This document shows positions 21,409 through 31,125 of a stretch of 64,000 nucleotides of DNA, piece by piece. The translations under genes were made by a program, and so were the position numbers. Origin of the DNA: Orientallactaga sibirica (taxonomy: Eukaryota > Chordata > Mammalia > Rodentia > Dipodidae). Location of the stretch: NCBI GenBank assembly GCA_036365145.1, contig JAEOAD010000026.1, positions 4,798,001 through 4,862,000 on the forward strand, given 5' to 3'. The first letter of the stretch is position 1; each line of letters starts with the position of its first letter. Below the pieces are notes generated by a model. That model made no database searches. It was not told the DNA's origin and was given only the letters and a program-made list of their open reading frames with translations.

Positions 21409-22350
21409 TAAAAGCTTTTGCACAACAAAGGAAACAATTGACAGTGAAGACACATCCTAAAGAATGGGAGGGAAATCTTTGCCAATTATATATCTGACAT
21501 CCAGAATCTATACATGGCTCAAAATATTAAATGCACAATTATTTCAATCAGTAAATGAGCAAATGAATTGGACAGTTCTCAAAACAAGGAATACAAATAG
21601 ACAATAAATATTTAGAAATATGTTTGATATCTTTAGTCATCAGGGAAAAACAATTTAAAACTATATTGAGATTCTATCTCATTGCAATCAGAATGGGTAC
21701 TATAAGAAAACAAGTGACAACAGATGCTGGTGAAAATGTGAGGAAAGAGGAATAGTTATAACCTGCTGGTAGAAATGTAAATTGGTACATTCACTGTGGA
21801 AATCAGGATGGAAGCCCCTCATTAAAAAAGAAAAAGAAAACTAAAACTACCATATGACCCAATATACCATTCCTGGGCATATACCCAAAGGACACTAAGT
21901 CAGTATTCCACAGAGATACCTGTACATCCATGTTTACTGCTCTACTATTCACAACAGCCAAAACACAGACCCAGTCAAGAAGCCTACCAACAGATGAATG
22001 AATACAGAAAAGGTGGTACATATACACAGTCAAGTTTTATTCCGCCATAAAGAAGGATATCATGTCATTTCAGGAAAATGAACAGGAGATCATCGTGTTA
22101 AATGAAATAAGCCAGACTCAGACAACATAGTACATGTTTTCCCTCATATACAGAATCTAGATTTAAGCATATATTCATAATTATATAAATGTATATATAA
22201 ATATAAAATGAAAGCAGGAGAGGACCTATCAGGAGAATTGGGGGTACAAATATGAACAAGATACAATAATATACATGTATTAAGATGCCATAATTAAGCC
22301 CATTATTTTGTACTCTAAAATTATTAATGAAAAAGTAATATGTTTTATTT

Positions 22351-23164
22351 TCCTTAAAACAATGAACAAATCACAATAAGGAATATTCATCAATGAAAAA
22401 CTAATAAATTTTTATAGCAATTTAGGGCTATAACAAAATAATTCCACAGTATAAAGCAAGCCCTTCTTGTGGATTCCCCCTTCCACTGCCTTCCTAGGTT
22501 CAATCACATCTGTATAATGCATGTTTGGGAGAGTGTGTGTCCAAACACAATGAATTCCCACAATGACCTTATGGCTCCCAAACCCTGTGGGCCCTCATTC
22601 TACATGTTAACTGTGTCACAACTCTGACTTGTCTTGATGTCTGTGCTTCCACAAGTCTCAGCCTTCAAAATGATGTGAGTCTGAAATATTACCTACTACA
22701 AAGTATGTGATGCTGGAGAAACAGGAGAATTTATGAATGGACATTGCCATACATGTCAGATGTATGCTAGAGAAATTTCATTCTTAATAGTCCAAATTGA
22801 GAGATATCTATCAGCAAAAGAAGTTATATGCTACTGACACTCATCACCAAGCTTATTTCATGTACTTTTTCTAGAAATGCTATTCATGTTACAGGTTGAA
22901 ACTTATAAATTTATACTTTTTGTAAAAGGTTTGCAAAAAGACAGAATACTCAATCTAGCAAAGACAGACCACTGTAACAGAATAGTCTAATGGACAAAGC
23001 AAGCCAAAAAAGAAATGCAGCTACCCAAGAGTGGTCATATGAAAGTATGAGAACTCTTAGCTACCAAAACCTAAAAAGTGGGACCAACAAGAAGGTTTAG
23101 AACACCAGCTTAATTTTCACAGCTTTCAATAAACCTACAAGGTTTTAGAAAATCAATAAGTACA
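22351..23164. other. Unique interval, no gene seen
   Basis: About 0.8 kb of A/T-rich unique sequence right of the L1 3' end. No open frame above 60 codons of note. Confidence 0.5.
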
Positions 23165-23323
23165 GGGCTGGAGAGATGGCTTAGCGGTTAAGGTGTTTGT
23201 CTGAGAAGCCTAAGGACCCCAGTTCAATTCCCCAGGACTGTTGTAAGCCAGATGCACAAGGTGGTGCATGCATCTGATGCATCTGGAGTTCGTTTGCAGT
23301 GGCTGGAGGCCCTGACGTGCCCA

Positions 23324-23374
<51 letters not shown>

Positions 23375-23397
23375 AAATAAATATTTTTTAAAAAATA
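23165..23397 (+). mobile_element. Dip-like SINE
   Basis: Internal 10-bp duplication 'gcatctgatgcatctggagt'. (TC)n of about 40 bp. Left flank aataagtaca, right flank aataaacaca (imperfect). Confidence 0.92.
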
Positions 23398-24048
23398 AAC
23401 ACAAAGTCTTAAAGCTGAGACTCACATTGTTATTAATGATAAAATGACTTCACTGTGGAAGGACCAGCCAGGACTTCGGGTTTTCTCTTGCTTCCACTCT
23501 GTTTTCCACAGCGTGTCATTGCTGTGACTGACTAGCAAAACGAAGGTGGCTTCTGGCGCCCTTGCTTGAAGCTGGGCCAATTAAACTCTGCAGCCTCACA
23601 CACTGGCAATGTTTACTAGCTACTCTTGAACAGTGAAGGTGCCAGTTCACATTTCCTCAGCACTGACATCCTCCACTTCTTATCAAGTCTCTAAACTGTG
23701 TCCAGCTTCTCCAACATTCCTGGACCCTCTATGGATGACCAATCCCTATCTGTTTTACAGAATAAAAAATACATTTAGGGACAATAAAGATGCACTCTGC
23801 TAGCTTACAATCATGGCACTGATGCTCTGAAAGCTTTTAAACACTGAGGTGAGGGACACATAAGGTAAAATTACCTACCTTAAGTATACAGTTTGGTGGC
23901 ATTTCGTACAGGCTTAGTGTTATATAGCTACCAGTTCATGAGTGTGACTTTATTTCTAATAGCTACATGGTTCAGATTATCCCTTTAATGAGTTGTACCA
24001 GTTACTTTCTCATTACCTGACCAGAAGCAGCTTAAAGAAGGAAAGGTT
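23398..24048. other. Unique interval, possible old L1 piece
   Basis: Unique sequence with a stretch near 23860-23910 ('ttaagtatacagtttggtgg') that resembles old L1 3' sequences ('taaagtgtacaattcagtgg'). No gene seen. Confidence 0.4.
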
Positions 24049-24252
24049 GGGGCTGGAGAGATGCCTTTGCAGTTAAGGCACTTGACTGCAAAGCCTAATG
24101 ACCCGGGTTCAATTCCCCAGTACCCACATAAAGCCAGATGCATAAAGTGGCATACATCTAGAGTTCGTTTGCAGCAGCTGGAGGCCCTGACACCACGCCC
24201 ATATTCCCCCTCTCTCCACACCTCCCTCCCTCTCTCTCTCTCTCTCTCTCCC
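24049..24252 (+). mobile_element. Dip-like SINE without its tail
   Basis: Starts ggggctggagagatgccttt and runs into (TC)n, where a B1 begins directly. The AAAT tail is missing. Confidence 0.88.
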
Positions 24253-24395
24253 AGTTGCAGTGGTACATACCTTTAATCCCAGCGCTTAGAAGGCAGAGGT
24301 AGGAGGGTCACTGTGAATTGAGGCCAGCCTGAGACTACATAGTGAAAACTCTAAGTCAGCCTGAGATAGAATGAGACTCTACATCAAAAAAAGGA
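24253..24395 (+). mobile_element. B1 SINE
   Basis: 'ccagttgcagtggtacatac' to 'actctacatcaaaaaaagg'. Slightly shortened and diverged. Confidence 0.85.
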
Positions 24396-24630
24396 GGGGG
24401 CGTGGAGAGATGGCTTAATGGGTTAAGGCATTTGCCTGCAAAGCCAAAGTACCTCAGTTCAATTCCCCAGGACCCACGTAAGTCAGATGCACAAGGTGGC
24501 ACATGCATCAGGAGTTTGCAGTGGCTGGAGGCCCTGGTGCACCTATTCTCTCTGTCTCCCTCTCTGTCTGCCTCTTTCTTTCTCTCTCTTAAATAAACAA
24601 ATAAAAATAAAGTATTTTTAAAAAAAAAAA
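24396..24630 (+). mobile_element. Dip-like SINE
   Basis: Starts gggggcgtggagagatggct. It lacks 'ttcgt' before 'ttgcagtggctgg', a small deletion. Confidence 0.9.
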
Positions 24631-24646
24631 AAAAAAAGAAGGAGGA

Positions 24647-24851
24647 GGGCTGGAGAGATGGCTTAGGGGTTAAGGCACCTGCCTCCTAAGCCTAAGAACG
24701 CTGGTTCCAATCTCCAGCGGTTACAATCTCCAGATCCCATATTTGCCAGATGCAAAGTGACGCAAAGGCGTAATGCCGCACTTGCCCACGGGGGGGCGCA
24801 CACATCTGGATTTTGTTCTCAGCAGCTGAGACACTGCTGGCGCGCTCTGTA

Positions 24852-24901
<50 letters not shown>

Positions 24902-24924
24902 AAAAAAATAAAATAAAATAAATA
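24647..24924 (+). mobile_element. Dip-like SINE, long subfamily
   Basis: Flanked by aaaaaagaaggaggag on both sides (about 24631-24646 and 24925-24940). Contains 'gcccacggggggggcgcacac'-like CTCF-motif variant near 24785 and 'cagctgagacactgctggcg'. (TC)n about 46 bp. Confidence 0.93.
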
Positions 24925-25319
24925 AAAAAGAAGGAGGAGGAGGAGCAGGAAAAGAAGTCAGAAGAAGAGTAAAGGATTTATTTCATCTTAAAGTTTCAAA
25001 GTTTCAAGGGGAAGTTCCAGCATGGTAGGAGCAGGAAGACAGCATCACACTGTCACGTTAGCCAGGAAGAAAAGAATACCAAGTGGGGATGGCTGTAACA
25101 CCTCAAGGCCCACTCCCAGTGACTCACTTTCTTCAACAAGACTATCTCCTCAAGGTTTCACCACATTCCCAAATAGTGCCACCAGCTGGGGGTTAAGTAT
25201 TTAAATGCATAAGCCTGTGGTGGGTGGGTGGGGGGACATTTCACATTGAAATCCCCATAAGAGTTACCCTCACTTCTATCCAATGTGACATTCTGAGAGG
25301 GTAACAAAGGACAGAGATC

Positions 25320-25552
25320 TGGCTGGAGAACTGACTTGGTGGTTAAGGCACTTACCTGAAAAGCCAAGGATCCCTGTTCGATTTTCCAGGACCCACGTAA
25401 GCCAGATGCACAAGGGAGTGCATGCGTCTGGAGTTCGTTTGTAGTGGCTGGAGGCCCTGGCATGCCTATTCTCTCCTGCCCCGCCCCCATCTCTGCCTTT
25501 TTCTCTCTCTCTCAAATAAATAAATAAATAAATAAATAACATGTAAAAAAAG
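25320..25552 (+). mobile_element. Dip-like SINE with perfect 14-bp duplication
   Basis: Flanked by aaaggacagagatc at 25306-25319 and 25553-25566. Body has 'agggagtgcatgcgtctgg'. Confidence 0.95.
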
Positions 25553-25566
25553 AAAGGACAGAGATC

Positions 25567-26060
25567 ATCTAGCAAGACAGGCACTCGCAGTAATGGGCAA
25601 TTCAAGGAGTCTTGCCAACTAGATAAAGATCACTGAACATCTCAGCCCACAGCAGTCATTCAAACATTCATTCATTCAGCTCTTCCTCTTGTCTAATGCC
25701 CTCAAAACCATAAAGTAGTAGAGACAAACATACTGGGCATTGCAGTATGGAGCTACCAGGACTGTGGCCTGTGTAACTGTGGCCAAAGGAGGGAATGTCC
25801 GGCAACAGGATTGTTTATCAAAGGACTGACCAACGGTATGCGCAATGACTATGTAAGGGGAATTAAGAAGAGCATGAGAAGGCATTCTAGGCAATGCTAG
25901 GCTACAGGGTATCATTACTACAAGGAAAAGCATAGTAAGTACTGCTTGGATGACAAGAATCCTTGTATTTTTGCACTTTAGCCTCAAAGTCATACTAAGA
26001 ACTAGGTGACATTCACATTAAAAACAGTCAAGAATAAATAAAAATAAAATATTTTTAAAA
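25567..26060. other. Unique interval with Leu-rich frame
   Basis: A 105-codon minus-strand open frame (25676-25993) has a hydrophobic run near its start ('ILVIQAVLTMLFLVVMIPCS') that could span a membrane. No family is recognised, and nothing else supports a gene. Left uncalled. Confidence 0.4.
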
Positions 26061-26250
26061 GGGCTAGAGAGATCACTTAGCAGTTAAAGCACTTGTCTGC
26101 AAAGCTCAAGGATCCAGGTTCGATTCCCCAGTACCTATATAAGCCAGATGTACAAGATGGCACATGAATATGGAGTTAATTTTCAGTGGCTAGAGGCCCT
26201 GGAATACCTGCCCCCCTCTCTCTCTAATAAATATAAATAAAAATAAAATA
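26061..26250 (+). mobile_element. Dip-like SINE
   Basis: Flanks share an A/T-rich stretch of about 25 bp ('aaataaaaataaaatatttt') on both sides, longer than the usual duplication in this window. It may partly be a shared tail of an older element. Confidence 0.9.
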
Positions 26251-26268
26251 TTTTAAAAAACAGTTGAG

Positions 26269-26510
26269 GGGCTGGGGAGATGTCTCAGTGGGTAAAGGCA
26301 CTTTCTGCACAAGGTGAAAACCTGAGTTTGGATCCCCAGAACCAATGGGAGCGCGAGCATCTACAGAGCAGCTTTCCTACAGTGACACGGAAGGCAGACA
26401 CGTGAAAACCTCCCAAAGCTCACAGGCCTGGCAGGAATGGCTGTGAAAGGGAGACCCCGCCTCAAACCAGATGAAAGTACCTGAGGTTGACCTCTGACCT
26501 CCACACATGT
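26269..26510 (+). mobile_element. Composite tRNA-head/B1-like SINE, parent of the minisatellite
   Basis: Begins ggggctggggagatgtctca and has a B-box-like 'ggatccccagaacc'. It reaches a B1-like middle ('gggagaccccgcctcaaacc') and then 'gttgacctctgacctccaca', the typical 3' part of this SINE. The minisatellite units start in its CA-rich tail. Confidence 0.75.
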
Positions 26511-28345
26511 GCCAAGAGTGCACAGGCCTCCTTCCCACCATGCACAAACACATCTCTCATGTACATACACACATGTGTCATAGAGTGCACATGCCTCCTT
26601 CACACCATGCACAAACACATCTCTCACGTACATACACACATGTGCCATAGAGTGCACATGCCTCCTTCCCACCATGCACAAACACATCTCTCACGTACAT
26701 ACACACATGTGCCATAGAGTGCACATGCCTCCTTCCCACCATGCACAAACATACACATGTACACACATGTGCCAAGAGTGCACATGCCTCCTTCCCACCA
26801 TGCACAAACACATCTCTCACGTACATACACACATGTGCCATAGAGTGCACATGCCTCCTTCCCACCATGCACAAACACATCTCTCACGTACATACACACA
26901 TGTGCCAAGAGTGCACATGCCTCCTTCCCACCATGCACAAACACATCTCTCACGTACATACACACATGTGCCATAGAGTGCACATGCCTCCTTCCCACCA
27001 TGCACAAACACATCTCACATACACACATGTGCCATAGAGTGCACATGCCTCCTTCCCACCATGCACAAACACATCTCTCACGTACATACACACATGTGCC
27101 AGAGTGCACATGCCTCCTTCCCACCATGCACAAACACATCTCTCACGTACATACACACATGTGCCATAGAGTGCACATGCCTCCTTCCCACCATGCACAA
27201 ACACATCTCTCACATACATACACACATGTGCCATAGACACATGCCTCCTTCACCATGCACAAACACATCTCTCACATACATACACACATGTGCCATAGAG
27301 TGCACATGCCTCCTTCCCACCATGCACAAACACATCTCTCACGTACACATACACACATGTGCCATAGAGTGCACAGCCTCCTTCCCACCATGCACAAACA
27401 CATCTCTCATGTACATACACACCATGCCATAGAAACACATCAAACACATCTCTCATGTACATACACACATGTGCCATAGAGTGCACATGCCTCCTTCCCA
27501 CCATGCACAAACACATCTCTCACATACATACACACATGTGCCATAGAGTGCACATGCCTCCTTCACACCATGCACAAACACATCTCTCATGTACATACAC
27601 ACATGTGCCATAGAGTGCACATGCCTCCTTCCCACCATGCACAAACACATCTCTCACATACATACACACATGTGCCATAGAGTGCACATGCCTCCTTCCC
27701 ACCATGCACAAACACATCTCTCACGTACATACACACATGTGCCATGCCTCCTTCCCACCATGCACAAACACATGCCTCCTTCCACACCATGCACAAACAC
27801 ATCTCTCACCATGCACAAACACACATACACACATGTGACATAGAGTGCACATGCCTCCTTCCCACCATGCACAAACACATCTCTCACGTACATACACACA
27901 TGTGCCATAGAGTGCACATGCCTCCTTCACACCATGCACAAACACATCTCTCACGTACATACACACATGTGCCATAGAGTGCACATGCCTCCTTCCCACC
28001 ATGCACAAACCCATACACACATGTGCCATAGAGTGCACATGCCTCCTTCACACCATGCACAAACACATCTCTCACATACATACACACATGTGCCATAGAG
28101 TTCACATGCCTCCTTCCCACCATGCACAAACACATCTCTCACGTACATACACATGTGCCATAGAGTGCACATGCCTCCTTCCCACCATATACAAACACAT
28201 CTCTCATGTACATACACACATGTGCCATAGAGTGCACATGCCTCCTTCCCACCATACACAAACACATCTCTCACATACATACACACATGTGCCATAGGAA
28301 GCACATGCCTCCCTCCCACTGTACACAAACACATCTCTCACACAC
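26495..28345 (+). repeat. 67-bp minisatellite, about 27 units
   Basis: Direct tandem repeat with unit cacatgcctccttcccacca + tgcacaaacacatctctcac + gtacatacacacatgtgcca + tagagtg (67 bp). Most units are near identical, and some are shortened (for example near 26750, 27240, 27430 and 27745-27830). Because 67 is not a multiple of three, each strand reads through all three frames and meets one stop per about 201 bp. The long Cys/His/Val open frames are therefore artefacts of the repeat. Confidence 0.97.
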
Positions 28346-28470
28346 ATAAAGATGGAAGGTGGTCAATACCTGAGGTTGTCCACTGACCTCCACACAAGTG
28401 CCATAAAATACACATGCCTCCCTTCCACTACATACAAACATATCTCTCACACACAGACACACATGATAAA
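28346..28470 (+). repeat. Degenerate distal end of the minisatellite
   Basis: 'tacctgaggttgtccactga' followed by 'cctccacacaagtgccataa' repeats the SINE segment that precedes the first unit (near 26480-26510). One longer duplication unit, including SINE sequence, therefore seems to close the array. Confidence 0.75.
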
Positions 28471-30144
28471 ATTAAGGTTACAAACTTTGGCTACAAGCTA
28501 CTATGAAGTGGGGCTAGAATGGTGACACAGACGTCTAGCTTCAGAGCCCGTTCTATCCACCACAATATAATCCAAACTACAGCTTTAATCTTCTTTCAAT
28601 AAAATTAATTGCTTAAGGCACAGCTTTTATGATGGAAGCTACACTATGCCGCAACACACTGAAGGTGAACGAATGCCTGGTGTCACGATGCATGAGCACA
28701 AGAGCCCTCTGGCCTCGGAGCAAGTAACAGCCTGCATCACTCTCTGGTACAGCCTCCCACCCCTGCTGGCCCAGGATGTGCTTTATCCCACTGCTGACCT
28801 CGACCAGACCATGGAGAGACGGACAGCAGGGCTTTAACAAGGTCAGTAATGTGAGCAGATGTGTGTCTTTTCAGTAATTACTTGGAAGGAATAAGAAGGG
28901 GAAAGCAGACAAAAAGGAGGCCATCATTAGGATGTCATTTGAAATGGATCCAGCAAGCGATAATGAGGTGCTAAACTCTAACAGTGGGGAGTCAGATGTG
29001 AGAGATTAAACAGCTTGCCCAAGGACATGAGTCAAGGGGGATACCAGCACCACAACCCGTCTCTCCAGGTTGCATTCACCTGGGAGTGGTGTTCACCATG
29101 GGCCTGTGGACAAACTGCAATCATGAAATGTCCAAGACTTCTCTAAGTAAGTACTTTTGCCCACACGACTTGTGTTTTAGGTCTGATTTTATACTACTAA
29201 ACACACTGTGGTCCAAGATGAATGGCACAGTGACATCTATTGCATCACATCCAAACAAGTGACCAACACACAAAACACTGAAATAGAGCTGTATTAAGAT
29301 CTGAGACTTAACCTCCTAATTCAAACGCTAAATACTGCATGACAGATTCAGTGAAAGGATCTGAAATGCACTCTTTCATCAAAGTGATAAGCTGTTACAA
29401 GACAAATAATCCTCACAAGTGAGCATCTGAACATGCTTTTTATGCAAAGCCCCATCAGAGAAGTCATTTAAGAAACCAGATTCTGGGGAACACAGAAAAA
29501 GGGGACAAATACAAACAAAGCCAGGACATAGACATGAAAATGTCGCAATGAGGCCCATCACTTCATACGGTAAAAAATACATATGTATGCGAAATAAAAA
29601 CCAGAGTCATATTTCATTAATGCGACAAGTATAAGATAAATCCATCATATGATTCTCAAATGACATAATTAATGTGACTTTTGTGACATATTCCTATTAA
29701 TGGCCTTTTGTTATGTGTGAACAGTAAAATAACATTAGATTAGCAATGAAAAAAATCTAATCAGCAGTAGCTTTCCTGAAGGATCTGACTGCGGTCTTAT
29801 TTACACTGCCTTATCTCTTACTAATCCTTGGGTTTTAAAGAGCAAAATCTCTTCAGAATTGTAAACAAACGTGTTCTTATGGGATAAGCATTTTAATTAC
29901 CATCATTTCTGCAAATGCAAGATAAAAGTAATGTAATGTGTGGTAGCCTGGTACAGTAAAACAGGGGATAGTATATTTTGCCTGGCCAATGAGATTACTT
30001 GAATAAAAGGGACTGGACACTGGAATAGGGGAGTCTGGTACTGAGCCTGGTACAGTGCCTTAATCATGACTTCCTGGGAGATTTTGCTCACATTGGCTGC
30101 CCCCCCCATGTTGTCTCCAAAAATTTAGATGTGAGTTATAAAAT
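28471..30144. other. SINE-poor unique interval
   Basis: About 1.7 kb with no Dip or B1. A short MIR-like piece ('aaacagcttgcccaaggaca', near 29008) is present. The stretch 29600-29830 is rich in TAAT/ATTA words and looks like candidate conserved non-coding DNA. Open frames at 28613-28840 and 29379-29582 have no recognisable domain. Confidence 0.45.
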
Positions 30145-30156
30145 ATTCTGGTTTTC

Positions 30157-30329
30157 GGGCCTGGAGAGATGGCTTAGTGGTTAAGAGCTTGCCCGCGAAG
30201 CCTAAGTACCCTGGTTTCAAGGCCTGATTCCCCAGGACCCACGTAAGCCAGATGCACAAGGTGGTGCATACATTTGGAGTTCTTTTGCAGTGGCTAGAGG
30301 CCCTGGTGTGCCCATTCTCTACCTATCTG

Positions 30330-30375
<46 letters not shown>

Positions 30376-30376
30376 A

Positions 30377-30415
<39 letters not shown>

Positions 30416-30422
30416 CAAAAAA
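30157..30422 (+). mobile_element. Dip-like SINE with perfect 12-bp duplication
   Basis: Flanked by attctggttttc at 30145-30156 and 30423-30434. About 10 AAAT tail units. Confidence 0.95.
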
Positions 30423-30434
30423 ATTCTGGTTTTC

Positions 30435-30924
30435 TTTAATAATCCATTACAATCCAATACCTATGGACCAACTAAAATAGAAAAAGGCCTAAAATTACAA
30501 GTTGTACAAGGTTGTAGTTCTTATTTACTCTTACATGAAATAAATACTTATTGAGCAACTATATTATTTTTGAAAACCAAAAATAGAAGAGATATGGTTC
30601 TTGAATATAAGGTGCTAGAAGTATATGACGAGGCTAGATAAATACCTAAAAAGACTGAAATACTTTCAGAAAGAAAAAAAGATCCCAATCAATAAAAAGA
30701 GTCATTGACTCTAGGTGCTCCAAGACTTCACAAGTGGCTGGAGTCCCTGTGGTTCTTCCACAGGAGAAAAGAATGGAAGGGTATGTCTGTGGTGGTACCT
30801 AGAGTGGGAGGGCAAAGTTCTGCCTATCTATACTGAGATCAGTTCAGCTGTGTTGTTCTCTAATAAAGGGTCCTCATCAGCAAAGTTTCTAAGTATGATG
30901 GCAGAGAACACATGTGTTGAAGCA
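30435..30924. other. Unique interval, no gene seen
   Basis: A 73-codon plus frame (30715-30936) begins 'MLQDFTSGWSPCGSSTGEKN'; no family recognised. Confidence 0.45.
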
Positions 30925-31125
30925 AGTAAGTCTTGACTCCACCCTAGGTCTGACCCTGCCATACTATATGACTTGGGTAAGTCATTCCATCTCTCTAAAC
31001 CCCAGTTTTCTTCCTTGTAAGTGAAAAGTGTGTGCTATTTCCTCACTGGATAAGACCTGAATGAATACATAGAGACTGAGCAGAGATGCCTAACATCAAG
31101 CAGGTACCTAATAAATGGCAGAGGC
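30925..31125 (+). mobile_element. MIR element (ancient tRNA-derived SINE)
   Basis: 'actatatgacttgggtaagt' followed by 'cattccatctctctaaaccc' and 'cagttttcttccttgtaagt' matches the MIR core (gtgtgaccttgggcaagt ... cctcagtttcctcatctg). 'caggtacctaataaatggca' matches its 3' end. Confidence 0.75.

Larger units (their letters stand above)
19621..22150 (+). pseudogene. L1 ORF2 C-terminal remnant, interrupted
   Basis: Segments 19640-19793, 20016-20211 and 21411-22150 carry L1 ORF2 C-terminal matches: 'ttacaaggcaatgataaaaa' and 'caatatggtactag', 'ttgacaaagctgtcaaaagt', 'atatgacccaatataccatt' with 'cctgggcatatacccaaagg' (GIYPKD-type), and 'aaatgaaataagccagactc'. Separated by a minus B1, a B1 fragment and a block of five SINEs. 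Many stops. Confidence 0.85.
15735..22350 (+). mobile_element. Old L1 retrotransposon, nested and internally deleted
   Basis: Pieces appear in correct L1 order on the plus strand: a 5' region with a coiled-coil ORF1 start (15955-16245), ORF1 C-terminal domain (about 17040-17275), ORF2 endonuclease N-terminus (about 17938-18330), ORF2 C-terminal region (from about 19640) and a rodent-type 3' end ('cccattattttgtactcta' near 22300). Most of the reverse transcriptase region is missing between 18330 and 19640. At least a dozen B1, Dip and other elements interrupt it, and stop codons are frequent, so it is dead. Confidence 0.85.

Noticed and set aside
26495..28345. CRISPR-like array of direct repeats
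   Set aside because: Units are contiguous with no unique spacers, and the DNA is mammalian. It is a minisatellite.
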